Source: Ruegeria arenilitoris (lineage in GTDB: Bacteria > Pseudomonadota > Alphaproteobacteria > Rhodobacterales > Rhodobacteraceae). Taken from it: a DNA stretch of 64,000 nt. Of the stretch, positions 54,187-62,815 are shown one piece after another. The DNA lies in contig NZ_WPZQ01000007.1 of the NCBI RefSeq assembly GCF_013030265.1, forward strand, positions 62,001-126,000. Reading direction: 5' to 3'. Each line of letters starts with the position of its first letter. Positions within the stretch are counted from its first letter, which is position 1. The notes below the pieces were generated by a model. The model worked only from the letters and a program-made list of their open reading frames with translations, did no database searches and was not told the origin of the DNA. The position numbers and the translations under genes are program-made.

Positions 54187-54618
54187 ATCTTGTCCTTTCG
54201 TCTATCTGAAAGGAAGTGACCTTTGAGCCTTAAATCCAACTCACCGCTGATATACAGTTTTGTAAGAATTGCTCTGCCTGAGCGGCTGGCCCGGTAAAGT
54301 TACTCCGATGCCGTTCAAAGTATGCTGACCATTTCCCCTTCTGTACAATCGGTATCGAGCAACATTAGGCGTGCAAACAGACCGACGAATTGTAGACGTT
54401 TGTGCACTTTGCTCTGTCGGTTGCTTTGGGTGCAAATCCGCCGTTCTCTGCAGTGCGCTTTGACTGATACTTCGAGCCTTGAGCGGATTTTCGTCGATGG
54501 TCTGAGCATTGCAACTGCAGCAAATCGCGAACGGCCCAACGCCGCCATTCGAATTTGTTTCACAATGCTGCTGGTGTAGATCAGTTTTGTCCAACAGCAC
54601 TAGGGATGTGCGGGAGGG
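54187..54618. other. Intergenic stretch with promoter of the reductase operon
   Basis: 432 bp between the small membrane protein gene and the peroxidase gene's 3' end. It holds the shared word at 54253-54263. Frames on both strands (54241-54600 minus, 54322-54579 plus) overlap each other and lack protein-like composition; I call neither. Confidence 0.45.
54253..54263 (-). promoter_or_regulatory. Shared 11-bp word, copy in the reductase operon promoter
   Basis: On the minus strand ACAAAACTGTA, about 70 bp upstream of the small membrane protein gene, identical to 49960-49970. Preceded on that strand by CTT, giving CTTACAAAACTGTA. Confidence 0.4.
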
Positions 54619-55902
54619 TTAAGGAACAAACCCCTTGGGCACACCAAATTTCGGTGAATTCACGCTGAACCCCGTCAAGGTGTGCATGAAAGAAATTAGG
54701 TTTTGAACTTCCGGCTCTGTAAGTTGGATCGGATCAATGTCGATCTTACTGATCTGACGTTCCATCTCGAAACGGTCTTCCCAAACCAAAAAATCAGCTT
54801 TCTCTAACCATGGAACGCTTGGCAACGCGGCCATTTGAGGTTTCCAATTCTCTAGGCTCGAATGAGGATCTAAGTGATGGCGAATGATGCTTTCCAAATC
54901 GGGAAAGGCACCATTGTGACCGTAAGGTGCGGTCAGGGCCACGTTGCGCAGCATAGGCGTGCGGAACCTATAGGCATCTTCCAAGCGATCGCTTTCACCC
55001 ATGCGTCCGACATCACGGGCATACGGGTCCCATTGCCGGGTTCGACCCGGACCGAAAGGTGGCACGCCCAAGGCGTGAAACCGCTGATCCGTCATCAACG
55101 GGCCTGAATGGCAGGAGGAGCATTGAGCCTTTCCATAAAACAGGTCCATGCCGCTTTTTTGGGCAGCTGTCAGGGCTTCGGTGTTACCAGCCAGATATTG
55201 ATCAAACGGACTATCCGTGCTGCGCCATTCGATTGCCATGAAGGCTGCCAGCGCGTTTGCGATCTGGGTAATGGTGATCTCTTCAGCAGTCTCAACTTCA
55301 TCGAAGGCAGCAACCATCGCAGGACCGTAGTATGGGCTGGTACGGACGCGTTTCGCCAAAATCGGCCAACCTTTGTCGATGCGATCATGCACAGCCCCAG
55401 TCACTTGGTTTTCGGCAACGTTGCCTGCCATTTCGAACTGTGAAGTCAGTGGAAACAAAGCCTGAGCAGCCAGCAGAGAGTTCAGCCCGTCGGGCAACCA
55501 TTCCTGTGCAGGGGAATTAAAGCCGTTGCCGTAAACATCTGAGATACTGAGGCGACCGTCATGAAAGACAGTATGGATTTCCTTTGCCCCAAGGTTCCAC
55601 AAACCCGGAGAATTGCGGGGTATGCGTTTGCGGATTTTGTCAGGTCCGGTTCCCGGTGTGCGGTCAGGCCCCAGACCTTCCCCACCTTCTCCGATCCCCA
55701 GCGATAACCCATCCGACGTGCCTAAATCCGGATGGTGGCAATGTGCACAAGATATGTTCTGATTGCCCGACAGGATCGGGTCATAAAACAGTTGATGACC
55801 GATCGCCGCCTGTTCCATATCAAAGGACAGGAAATCGTCATCAGTCAGCGGTCGTGGCAACTCCTGTGCCATTGCCGTTCCGGCCCAGAGGAAAGCAGCC
55901 AT
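54619..55902 (-). CDS. MauG/di-heme cytochrome c peroxidase family protein
   Basis: The best start is ATG 55902 (MAAFLWAGTAMA-QE), 427 aa; the frame continues upstream over the divergent gene without a canonical start, and the signal peptide at ATG 55902 is unusually short. Two c-heme sites: ISCAHCHHPDLG and AQCSSCHSGPLMTDQRFHALGVPP. YRFRTPMLRNVALTAPYGHNGAFPDLESIIRHHL is typical of the family C-terminus. It acts in the periplasm, reducing peroxide or carrying out MauG-like oxidation of a partner protein. Its start lies 3 nt from that of a divergent Sel1-like gene. Confidence 0.88.
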   Translation of the reverse strand: MAAFLWAGTAMAQELPRPLTDDDFLSFDMEQAAIGHQLFYDPILSGNQNISCAHCHHPDLGTSDGLSLGIGEGGEGLGPDRTPGTGPDKIRKRIPRNSPGLWNLGAKEIHTVFHDGRLSISDVYGNGFNSPAQEWLPDGLNSLLAAQALFPLTSQFEMAGNVAENQVTGAVHDRIDKGWPILAKRVRTSPYYGPAMVAAFDEVETAEEITITQIANALAAFMAIEWRSTDSPFDQYLAGNTEALTAAQKSGMDLFYGKAQCSSCHSGPLMTDQRFHALGVPPFGPGRTRQWDPYARDVGRMGESDRLEDAYRFRTPMLRNVALTAPYGHNGAFPDLESIIRHHLDPHSSLENWKPQMAALPSVPWLEKADFLVWEDRFEMERQISKIDIDPIQLTEPEVQNLISFMHTLTGFSVNSPKFGVPKGFVP

Positions 55903-55905
55903 CCC

Positions 55906-56376
55906 ATGCGCCAGTTTGTTTTTGCCCTTTGTCTTCTTGCGACGCCAGCGCTGGCCGAGCTGGAACAGGCCCGTGACATGATGGAGGCCGGCGAGTTCGA
56001 AGCTGCGCGTGAGGAACTTTTGCCAGCAGCACGCTCGGGCAACGCCGAAGCTGAAGAACTGATCGGTGTGATGTATGGCCTTGGTCTGGGTGTTGAGCAG
56101 GATTATGAACGGGCCTTTGAATGGTACCTGCGTGCCTCGATGAAGGGGCATCCCGGGGCGCAATCCGGCGTCGGCTGGTATTATGAACTGGGCCTTGGCA
56201 TGCCCGCGCCTGATTTGGTGCGGGCCTACATGTGGTATACGCTCAGCGCTATCGGTGGCGACCCCGACGCGGCGATCAGCCTTGAGGAAGTGATCAAGAA
56301 AATGTCGCCGGAGCAAATCGAAAAGGCGCATGTTCTGGTCAACGACTACAAAGGGTGGATGTACCCGTTTCGGTGA
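55906..56376 (+). CDS. Secreted Sel1-like repeat protein
   Basis: ATG 55906 gives 156 aa with signal peptide MRQFVFALCLLATPALA-EL; the longer frame from 55732 overlaps the peroxidase gene. Repeat-like helix pairs: EELIGVMYGLGLGVEQDYERAFEWYLRASMKGHPGAQSGVGWYYELGLGMPAPDLVRAYMWYTLSAIGG, which are Sel1/TPR-like repeats. Periplasmic scaffold function is likely. Divergent from the peroxidase gene, with 3 nt between start codons, so the two leaders overlap each other's coding region. Confidence 0.82.
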   Translation: MRQFVFALCLLATPALAELEQARDMMEAGEFEAAREELLPAARSGNAEAEELIGVMYGLGLGVEQDYERAFEWYLRASMKGHPGAQSGVGWYYELGLGMPAPDLVRAYMWYTLSAIGGDPDAAISLEEVIKKMSPEQIEKAHVLVNDYKGWMYPFR

Positions 56377-56408
56377 GGACCGGGCCATCAGGCCCGACCC
56401 ACAATCGA

Positions 56409-57470
56409 TTAGTTCAGGTCTGCATCGCGCGACGCGTTGATCTCGCCTTCGGCGATGGACACGGCCTCGGTTAGTGCAGCAAAGATTTCATCACCCCGGG
56501 CCACGTTGGACTGGAACCACTCGTAAACGGGTGTGGCCGCATCTTTGAAGGCGGCTTTCTGCTCGGGTGTCGGAACGTACAGGTCACCACCGCCCGCAAC
56601 GAAATCTTCATAAGCCTGGATCGACTTACGCTTGGGCGAGGCAAAAGTGGCCTGCTGCAGGGCATAGAAACCGTCGACGACCACGCGGCGCAGATCCTCG
56701 GGCATCTCCTGGAACTTGGCGTTATTCATCCACCACAGCGCACCCATATAGGCGTGGCCGTCCAACGTGACGTATTGCAGGCCCGCATCCGGGAATTTCA
56801 TGCCCATGATATCGGTGATGCCGTTCTTGGATCCTTCAACAACGCCGGTTTGGAAGCTTGTGAACAGCTCGGGCCACGGGATCGGGGTCGGTGACGCGCC
56901 AAGAGCCTTGACCAGTTCCTGCGGCAGGTCGGCGACCACGGTGCGGATCTTCAATCCTTCCATGTCGGCGGGTTCGGCAATGCGGCGTTGCGTGTTCGCG
57001 AAGTTGCGCCAGCCGCCCGTGTTGCCGATGGTCATTAGGCGGATCGCACCGCCGGAATCCTCCAACGCCATCTCGCGCATTGTGCGCGTGAAATCGCCAG
57101 ACAAAACACGCTCGGCCACACGGTCATCGGCCATCAGGTAAGGCAGGTCGAGGACCTGAACGTACGGGAAGATACCCGAAGCACCACCAGAGGTAGAGAT
57201 GTAGATGTCGATAGTGCCATCAGCCACACCTTGCAGGCATTCCGCGCCGTTCGAACACAGTTGCGTGCCGATGAACAACTCGACTTCGATCGCACCGTTC
57301 GAGGCCGCTTCGACGTAATTTTTGAAGACGATCAGACCGTCATAGTCTTCATCGTTTTCATTCGAATTGGCCGTAGCGCGCAAAGTGTAATCAGCCGCTG
57401 TCGCCGCAATGGCGGATGCAGCCAGCAGCGACGTCGCCACCGCTGCGGTTCTGAAGAAATCTCTGAGCAT
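56409..57470 (-). CDS. dctP: TRAP transporter substrate-binding protein DctP
   Basis: ATG 57470 (MLRDFFRTAAVATSLLAASAIAATA-AD) gives 353 aa with a signal peptide. DctP features: LFIGTQLCSNGAECLQGVADGTIDIYIST, VQVLDLPYLMADDRVAERVL, and GLKIRTVVADLPQELVKALGASPTPIPWPELFTSFQTGVVEGSKNGI, containing the Arg (KIRT) that binds a carboxylate or, conceivably, a sulfonate. Third gene of the Q-M-P transporter; the operon continues upstream with the oxidative genes. Substrate inferred from context to be sulfoquinovose or its glycosides. Confidence 0.9.
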   Translation of the reverse strand: MLRDFFRTAAVATSLLAASAIAATAADYTLRATANSNENDEDYDGLIVFKNYVEAASNGAIEVELFIGTQLCSNGAECLQGVADGTIDIYISTSGGASGIFPYVQVLDLPYLMADDRVAERVLSGDFTRTMREMALEDSGGAIRLMTIGNTGGWRNFANTQRRIAEPADMEGLKIRTVVADLPQELVKALGASPTPIPWPELFTSFQTGVVEGSKNGITDIMGMKFPDAGLQYVTLDGHAYMGALWWMNNAKFQEMPEDLRRVVVDGFYALQQATFASPKRKSIQAYEDFVAGGGDLYVPTPEQKAAFKDAATPVYEWFQSNVARGDEIFAALTEAVSIAEGEINASRDADLN

Positions 57471-57495
57471 GCGTTTCCTCCCTGTGATACTCAGT

Positions 57496-58785
57496 TCAGT
57501 TTGCAAATCCCGTTATTCTCGGGATCGTCATGGATAGTTCGGGAATATAGGTGATCAAAAAGATCACGATGATTTCGACCGCCAGAAACGGCAGGATTGC
57601 CTTGGCAATGGTTTCGACCCGTTCGCGCGACACGGCGGCGGCCACGAACAGCACCAGCCCCATCGGCGGTGTGGCCAGACCGACGGTCAGATTGACGCTC
57701 ATGATAATGGCGAAATGGATCGGGTCGACGCCGAGGCTCGTAAAGATAGGGCCCAGGATCGGGCCAAGAATGATGATCGCGGGGCCTGCATCCAGGAACA
57801 TGCCGACGATGAACAGCAGCAGGTTGATCAGGAACAGCAGGATCAGCGGGTTCTCCGACAGGCTGAGGATCAGCGAGGCGAGTTGTTCCGGCGCGTGGCT
57901 GAGGCTGACCACAGTCTTGAACGCCATCGCTGCACCAACCAGCAACAGCACGACGGCCGAGGTCATACCCGCATTGCTGAGAACCTCGGGCACTTCCTTC
58001 AGACTCAGAGTGCGCAGAACAAAGAAGCCGATGATGAAGGCATACCCCACGGCAACGGCGGCGGCTTCGGTCGGGGTGAAGATGCCGCCCAGAATGCCGC
58101 CCAGAATGATGACCGGGGTCATTAGCGGAAAGAACGCCTTGAGGCTGGCCTGACGACGCTCGGGCCAGGTGTATTTGCGGCTGGCAACCGGGAAATCATA
58201 ACGGTCGGCCATGACCTTGATCATCAGCATCAGGCCGACACCAACCATCACTCCGGGAACGATACCGGCAAGGAACAAAGCAGCGACGCTTTCGCCCATT
58301 ACGTAGGCATAGATGATCATGATGCCCGAAGGCGGAATGATCGGCCCGATCACGGAACTCGCCGCTGTAATCGCCGCCGCGAATTTGCGGGTATAGCCCT
58401 GTTTCTCCATTGCCGGGATCAGCATCGACCCAAGCGCCGAAGTGTCCGCAACGGCAGACCCCGAAAGGCCCGCGAACAAAATTGAGCTCAGAACATTCAC
58501 ATGCGCAAGCCCACCGCGCAAATGCCCCATCAAAGCCTGTGAAAACTCGACCAGACGGATAGTAATGCCGCCGCGATTCATCAACTCTCCGGCCAGCATG
58601 AAGAAAGGGATCGCCATCAGTGGGAAACTGTCCATGCCATTGTAGACATTGCGATAGAGCAGCGTGATGTCATTCGTCTGACCATTGAGCCAAAGCAGAA
58701 TGCCGGGCGCGGCCAGCAGAGCGAAAAAGACCGGCAGGCCGATCAGCAGGAAAACAAGGAAAGTGGGCAGGAACCAGATCAGCAT
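57496..58785 (-). CDS. dctM: TRAP transporter large permease DctM
   Basis: 429 aa, about 12 hydrophobic segments. Typical DctM sequence: LPVFFALLAAPGILLW, YTRKFAAAITAASSVIGPIIPPSGIMIIYAYV, FTPTEAAAVAVGYAFIIG, and VNLTVGLATPPMGLVLFVAAAVS. It is the sodium-coupled elevator subunit. It starts on the base next to the DctQ stop, and DctP follows after 25 nt. Confidence 0.93.
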   Translation of the reverse strand: MLIWFLPTFLVFLLIGLPVFFALLAAPGILLWLNGQTNDITLLYRNVYNGMDSFPLMAIPFFMLAGELMNRGGITIRLVEFSQALMGHLRGGLAHVNVLSSILFAGLSGSAVADTSALGSMLIPAMEKQGYTRKFAAAITAASSVIGPIIPPSGIMIIYAYVMGESVAALFLAGIVPGVMVGVGLMLMIKVMADRYDFPVASRKYTWPERRQASLKAFFPLMTPVIILGGILGGIFTPTEAAAVAVGYAFIIGFFVLRTLSLKEVPEVLSNAGMTSAVVLLLVGAAMAFKTVVSLSHAPEQLASLILSLSENPLILLFLINLLLFIVGMFLDAGPAIIILGPILGPIFTSLGVDPIHFAIIMSVNLTVGLATPPMGLVLFVAAAVSRERVETIAKAILPFLAVEIIVIFLITYIPELSMTIPRITGFAN

Positions 58786-59373
58786 TTATTCGGCCCCCAC
58801 CGCGGCATCCGGGATTTCCGGCAACAGGTGACCACCGCCAATAAGCGTGATGAAGGACCGCAGTATGAGTTCGATATTCACCGAGATCAGCAATACGATC
58901 CCAACAAGCAGCGACGCCATCATCCAACTGCGCGGAATGCGGAACCATTCGTCAAAACTGAAAGATGTCGGCAGGTACAAAGCAGCAGTTGCGAACTTTC
59001 CACCAAAGCCAGTGACTTCGGACCAGCCGATTTTCACAGCAACCAACAAAACAGCCAACGAGATGACGAACAGGGACAAGTTTAGCAGCTGACCAATGGT
59101 GCGAGGCAGCAGACGCTCCAGCATATCTATGGCCACAAACCCGCCGCGCCGGAACGCGGTCGGCGCCATCAAACCGGTCATCCACAGCATGCAGAATCGC
59201 GCGGCCTCATCCGGCCAGGGCAAAGCGTTGCCAAGCACGTATCGGAAGAAAACCTGAATCAGGATTGCGATCACCATGAGCACAATCGCGACGACGCCGA
59301 CCGCGCGGCCCAATCGCAGCACGGTTTCGTTTACGAATGCAATCGGTGCCAGCACCGACGTCAATCCGCCCAT
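58786..59373 (-). CDS. dctQ: TRAP transporter small permease DctQ
   Basis: 195 aa with four hydrophobic helices. VFFRYVLGNALPWPDEAARFCMLWMTGLMAPTAFRRGGFVAIDMLERLLP is the DctQ signature (W.E..R....W....G......G.H...D). Partner of DctM. 53 nt downstream of the flavin reductase gene, in the same direction, so likely the same transcript. Confidence 0.92.
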   Translation of the reverse strand: MGGLTSVLAPIAFVNETVLRLGRAVGVVAIVLMVIAILIQVFFRYVLGNALPWPDEAARFCMLWMTGLMAPTAFRRGGFVAIDMLERLLPRTIGQLLNLSLFVISLAVLLVAVKIGWSEVTGFGGKFATAALYLPTSFSFDEWFRIPRSWMMASLLVGIVLLISVNIELILRSFITLIGGGHLLPEIPDAAVGAE

Positions 59374-59426
59374 GCGGATCCTCCCATTGTCAGCCGCGAG
59401 TTGGCCCCGCAGTCGTCATATTGCGC

Positions 59427-59945
59427 TTAGTGATGCGCAAATTGGCCGAGCTTTCCGGCGTAAAAGGTCAGCGCGTCTCCATCCGCCATGCTGACCTTCA
59501 GAACTTTGCCCACCACGATCACGTGATCGCCTGCATCGTGATAGGCATGCTGCTTGCATTCGAACCGGGCAAGGCTGCCCGGCAGTAAAGGGGTGCCGTT
59601 TTCACAGCGGTCATGTTCGATCTTGCGCAGTGCATGAGCGTCCTTTGAGCAACCAAAACACAGCTCGGCCTGTTGGGCTGACAGAACATGCACGCTGAAA
59701 TGGCGTGCCGTGTGGAAATAACGAAACCGGCGCGAATTGCGGTCACCGGCCCACATGACCAACGGCGGATCGAGCGACAGGGACGAGAAACTGTTGGCGG
59801 TGATGCAGATCGGCCCATCTTCGCTGTCGCAGGTCACGACGGTGACGCCGGTGGCAAAACGGCCAAAGGCATCGCGCAGGGTTCGAGTGTCGTCCTTGTG
59901 CGGCACGAATGTGTGGGTCATGTCGCGTGAGATTGCGTTCATCAT
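59427..59945 (-). CDS. smoA: Flavin reductase, SmoA-like
   Basis: 172 aa. The flavin-reductase domain (DIM6/NTAB class) has LRDAFGRFATGVTVVTCDSEDGPICITANSFSSLSLDPPLVMWAGDRNSRRFRYFHTARHFSVHVLSAQQAELC; GDHVIVVGKVLKV ends the barrel. It should supply FMNH2 to a two-component monooxygenase. It overlaps the aldo-keto reductase gene by four bases (ATGA), and the monooxygenase gene is next but one. The symbol rests on matching the sulfo-SMO gene trio and is an inference. Confidence 0.8.
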   Translation of the reverse strand: MMNAISRDMTHTFVPHKDDTRTLRDAFGRFATGVTVVTCDSEDGPICITANSFSSLSLDPPLVMWAGDRNSRRFRYFHTARHFSVHVLSAQQAELCFGCSKDAHALRKIEHDRCENGTPLLPGSLARFECKQHAYHDAGDHVIVVGKVLKVSMADGDALTFYAGKLGQFAHH

Positions 59946-60832
59946 GGCACCTCATGTCCCAGCGCCGCCTCATACAGGCGGTACCAGCTTTCACGGTCCA
60001 GTTTGACTTTGAGCGCATCCGAGGCGCGTATGATCCGGTTCAGATTGTTTGTTCCCAGAACCGGCAGAATGTTGGCCGGATGGGCAAGCAGAAAGGCAAT
60101 TGCAACGGCGGCTCGATCGACGCCGAATTCCTCCGCAATCTCATCCGCAACGACACCGACCGGCGGATTTCCGGCCATCAGCAAACCGCCGCCCAGTGGG
60201 GACCACGCCATCAGCGGATGGCCATGTTGTTGGTGAAAGGCCAGATCGCCATTGGTGAAAGGGCTAATCTCACCCAGCGAAATCTCGATCTGGTTCGTAA
60301 CCAGTTGCGTTTTCATGGCCGATTGCAGCAGGGACCAATCCCAAGGACGGAAATTGGACACGCCAACCGCGCCGACCTTGCCACTGGCGACGACCTCGTC
60401 CAATGCCGCACCCGTTTCATGGTGGTCCATGAACGGATCAGGGCGGTGGATCAGCAGCAGATCGATATGGTCGATCGCCATTCCGGTCAGAGAGGCATCG
60501 ACCGACTTCAGGATATGCGCCCGTGACGTGTCGTAGTACTTAACCTTTGCATGCGAATACCGCCCGCAAGGCGCCACGATATCGCATTTGGTGACTATCT
60601 CCATCTTCTGGCGCAGTGCAGGATTTTCGCGCAGGGCAGCACCCAAAACGGCCTCGGCATTGTAATCGCCGTAGATATCGGCCTGATCGAAGGTGGTGAT
60701 GCCCTGATCCAGACAGGCCTGGATCTTTGCCTCGACATGGGCTGCCGAGGTATCGCTGTCGTCGCCCAGGCGCCACATGCCATAAACAAGGCGGCTCATT
60801 TCCAGCGTGTCAGACAGTTTCACACGTTGCAT
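59942..60832 (-). CDS. smoB: YdhF-type aldo/keto reductase, SmoB-like
   Basis: ATG 60832 gives 296 aa; the longer frame upstream overlaps the monooxygenase gene. MSRLVYGMWRLGDDSDTSAAHVEAKIQACLDQGITTFDQADIYGDYNAEAVLGAAL holds the AKR Asp and Tyr; MEIVTKCDI the Lys; HIDLLLIHRPDPFMD the His; LVTNQIEISL and VLGTNNLNRIIRA the NADPH site. The family includes E. coli YdhF and SmoB, which reduces 6-oxo-glucose to glucose after sulfite release from sulfoquinovose. Its start overlaps the monooxygenase stop (ATGA). Confidence 0.82.
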   Translation of the reverse strand: MQRVKLSDTLEMSRLVYGMWRLGDDSDTSAAHVEAKIQACLDQGITTFDQADIYGDYNAEAVLGAALRENPALRQKMEIVTKCDIVAPCGRYSHAKVKYYDTSRAHILKSVDASLTGMAIDHIDLLLIHRPDPFMDHHETGAALDEVVASGKVGAVGVSNFRPWDWSLLQSAMKTQLVTNQIEISLGEISPFTNGDLAFHQQHGHPLMAWSPLGGGLLMAGNPPVGVVADEIAEEFGVDRAAVAIAFLLAHPANILPVLGTNNLNRIIRASDALKVKLDRESWYRLYEAALGHEVP

Positions 60833-61986
60833 CAGCGGCGAACTCCGTTGCCCAGCGGAGTGGCTGGGGTGGTTGCAGGCACGCGCCCATAAGCTTCGGG
60901 CAGCGAGCAGGTATTCAGATTGGGCATCACTCGGACGCCGAAATGTTTTGCTTCGTCCATGTGGGGGTAGCCCGAGAAGATGAAGGCACGGATGCCCATC
61001 TTCTGATATTCTTCGATCTTGGACATAACCTGATCGGTCGACCCGACCAGCGCGGCGCCACAGCCCGAGCGGGCACGTCCAACGCCTGTCCACAAACCAG
61101 GTTCGACATAGCCATACTCGTCTGCCAGATCGCGGTTCTTGGCCTGATGCGCAACGCCCAGAGAGGTCGAATCCAACGCACGCTCGCGGATCGCGCGACC
61201 ATATTCATCATCGAGTTTAGAGACGATGTAATCAGCGTATTCCTGCGCCTCGGCTTCCGTGTCGCGAACAATCATGTGCACGCGCAAACCGTAATCCAGC
61301 GTCCGGTTGTAGTTCTCGGCCACCGAGTGAACGGCCTTCATCCGCTCAGCCAGTTGATCCTTGGTCTCCGGCCACATCAGGTAGACGTCGCAATGCTCGC
61401 CACACAGGTCCAAAGCGGACGGGGAATAGCCGCCAAAGTACAGCAGCGGGCCGCCGGTCTGATAAGGTTTTGCCGGATCAGTCGTCAGACCCGAAAAGTT
61501 GTAGACCTCACCAGCATGGTTGATCTCATCCTGTGTCCACGCCTGTTTCAGAATCTCGACCACTTCGCGCGAACGTTGATAGCGATAAGCGCTGTCGGCT
61601 TTTTCTCCGGGGAAGTCGGACGAGATGATATTGACGGTTAGCCTGCCCTTCAGCATGTGGTCCAGCGTAGCAATGGTGCGGGCCAGCATAATGGGTTGCA
61701 TCTCGCCACAACGCACGGCGGCCAACAGATTGATCTTTTCAGTGATTGGCGCACATCCCGCCACAAAGCTCAGCGTGTCCTGACCAACCTGATACGAAGA
61801 CGGGCACAGTATGTTGCGAAATCCTTGCGCCTCGGCCTCTCTCACGATGCCGGAACAATGCTCCCAGCTCGACCGCAGGTCACCATCAGGCACACCCAGA
61901 AACTGATAATCATCTGAACACAGCGCCGCAAACCAAGACACCTCAACCTCTTCAAGATCGGGCGATGTGATTGGGACGATGGTCAT
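60832..61986 (-). CDS. smoC: LLM-class FMNH2-dependent sulfonate monooxygenase, SmoC-like
   Basis: 384 aa. Bacterial-luciferase fold as in alkanesulfonate monooxygenase SsuD: HCSGIVREAEAQGFRNILCPSSYQVGQDTLSFVAGCAPITEKINLLAAVRCGEMQPIMLARTIATLDHMLKGRLTVNIISS, and PLLYFGGYSPSALDLCGEHCDVYLMWPETKDQLAERM. The C-terminal GVGRARSGCGAALVGSTDQVMSKIEEYQKMGIRAFIFSGYPHMDEA is SsuD-like. With flavin reductase and AKR partners it matches SQ monooxygenase (SmoC), which breaks the carbon-sulfur bond of sulfoquinovose. Divergent from the GntR gene. Confidence 0.82.
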   Translation of the reverse strand: MTIVPITSPDLEEVEVSWFAALCSDDYQFLGVPDGDLRSSWEHCSGIVREAEAQGFRNILCPSSYQVGQDTLSFVAGCAPITEKINLLAAVRCGEMQPIMLARTIATLDHMLKGRLTVNIISSDFPGEKADSAYRYQRSREVVEILKQAWTQDEINHAGEVYNFSGLTTDPAKPYQTGGPLLYFGGYSPSALDLCGEHCDVYLMWPETKDQLAERMKAVHSVAENYNRTLDYGLRVHMIVRDTEAEAQEYADYIVSKLDDEYGRAIRERALDSTSLGVAHQAKNRDLADEYGYVEPGLWTGVGRARSGCGAALVGSTDQVMSKIEEYQKMGIRAFIFSGYPHMDEAKHFGVRVMPNLNTCSLPEAYGRVPATTPATPLGNGVRR

Positions 61987-62037
61987 CTGAGTCGCTCTCC
62001 ACGTCGGTTTCGCTTTTCCTCTTGCGTAGCAATCGCT

Positions 62038-62063
62038 TTGATGTAGATCAATAGTGTATCAAT
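62038..62063. promoter_or_regulatory. Operator-like palindrome between monooxygenase and GntR genes
   Basis: Perfect TTGAT-GTAG-ATCAA at 62038-62051 plus a further half-site GTATCAA at 62057-62063, in the 106-bp divergent promoter region. Expected site for the GntR/HutC-type regulator. Confidence 0.55.
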
Positions 62064-62092
62064 TTTTCCTGCGACCGAGTGAAGCGCCCCAC

Positions 62093-62803
62093 ATGAACGC
62101 ATCCGACAGAAATCCGAACGCACTGCCGGTTTACATCCAGATCGCAGAACTGCTGATCCGCGATATCGCAGCGGGCCGCCTGATTGATGGTGAACGATTA
62201 TCGCCTGAACGTGAGATGGCAGCGGAATTGAAAGTCTCAGTTGGGACGTTGCGAAAATCGCTCGCTGAGCTGGAAAAAAAAGGGATGCTGGAGCGCATTC
62301 AAGGTTCGGGCAACTATATTCGCGAGACCGGAACACAAGACAGCGTCTACGCGATGTTCAGGCTTGAGTTACCTGAAGGGGGCGGGCTGCCGCGCGCAGA
62401 TATCCTTTCAGTTGATCATCTGAAGAAGCCGGCCGATCTGCCTGATTTCGGAGCCTCCGATGCGGGCTCAAGGGTGCGCCGGATGCGCTACCTGAATGAT
62501 ACAATTATTGCGGTCGAGGAAATCTGGCTCGACGAATCAGCGGGATTGATCGACCGGAGCCTGCTTTCCGACTCTCTCTACCGCTACTATCAGCGCCAAC
62601 TGGGTTTTTGGATCGCAAGGGCCGAAGACAGGGTTTCAGTCCAACCATTACCGGATTGGACGCCGCCCAATTTCACTAAACAGGCAGGCGAAGCAGCCGG
62701 CTATATCGAACGTTTCAGCTGGTCGGAAAGCGCCGAACCCGTTGAGTTCTCGAAAACATGGTTCGATCCGGATCGGGCCAACTACGTCCAACGTCTAAAG
62801 TAA
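62093..62803 (+). CDS. GntR family (HutC/UTRA) regulator
   Basis: ATG 62093 gives 236 aa. The GntR wHTH covers residues 10-75: LPVYIQIAELLIRDIAAGRLIDGERLSPEREMAAELKVSVGTLRKSLAELEKKGMLERIQGSGNYI. The UTRA ligand domain (about 90-232) follows (ADLPDFGASDAGSRVRRMRYLNDTIIAVEEIWLDESAG). HutC-type regulators usually bind small metabolites such as sugars. It sits between the divergent monooxygenase operon and the Gfo/Idh/MocA gene, and probably senses a pathway intermediate. Confidence 0.88.
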   Translation: MNASDRNPNALPVYIQIAELLIRDIAAGRLIDGERLSPEREMAAELKVSVGTLRKSLAELEKKGMLERIQGSGNYIRETGTQDSVYAMFRLELPEGGGLPRADILSVDHLKKPADLPDFGASDAGSRVRRMRYLNDTIIAVEEIWLDESAGLIDRSLLSDSLYRYYQRQLGFWIARAEDRVSVQPLPDWTPPNFTKQAGEAAGYIERFSWSESAEPVEFSKTWFDPDRANYVQRLK

Positions 62804-62815
62804 AAGGAAGCACGC

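Noticed and set aside
54241..54600. Minus-strand ORF of 119 codons and an opposing ORF of 85 codons
   Set aside because: They overlap each other antisense in the promoter region of the reductase operon and neither resembles a protein family.
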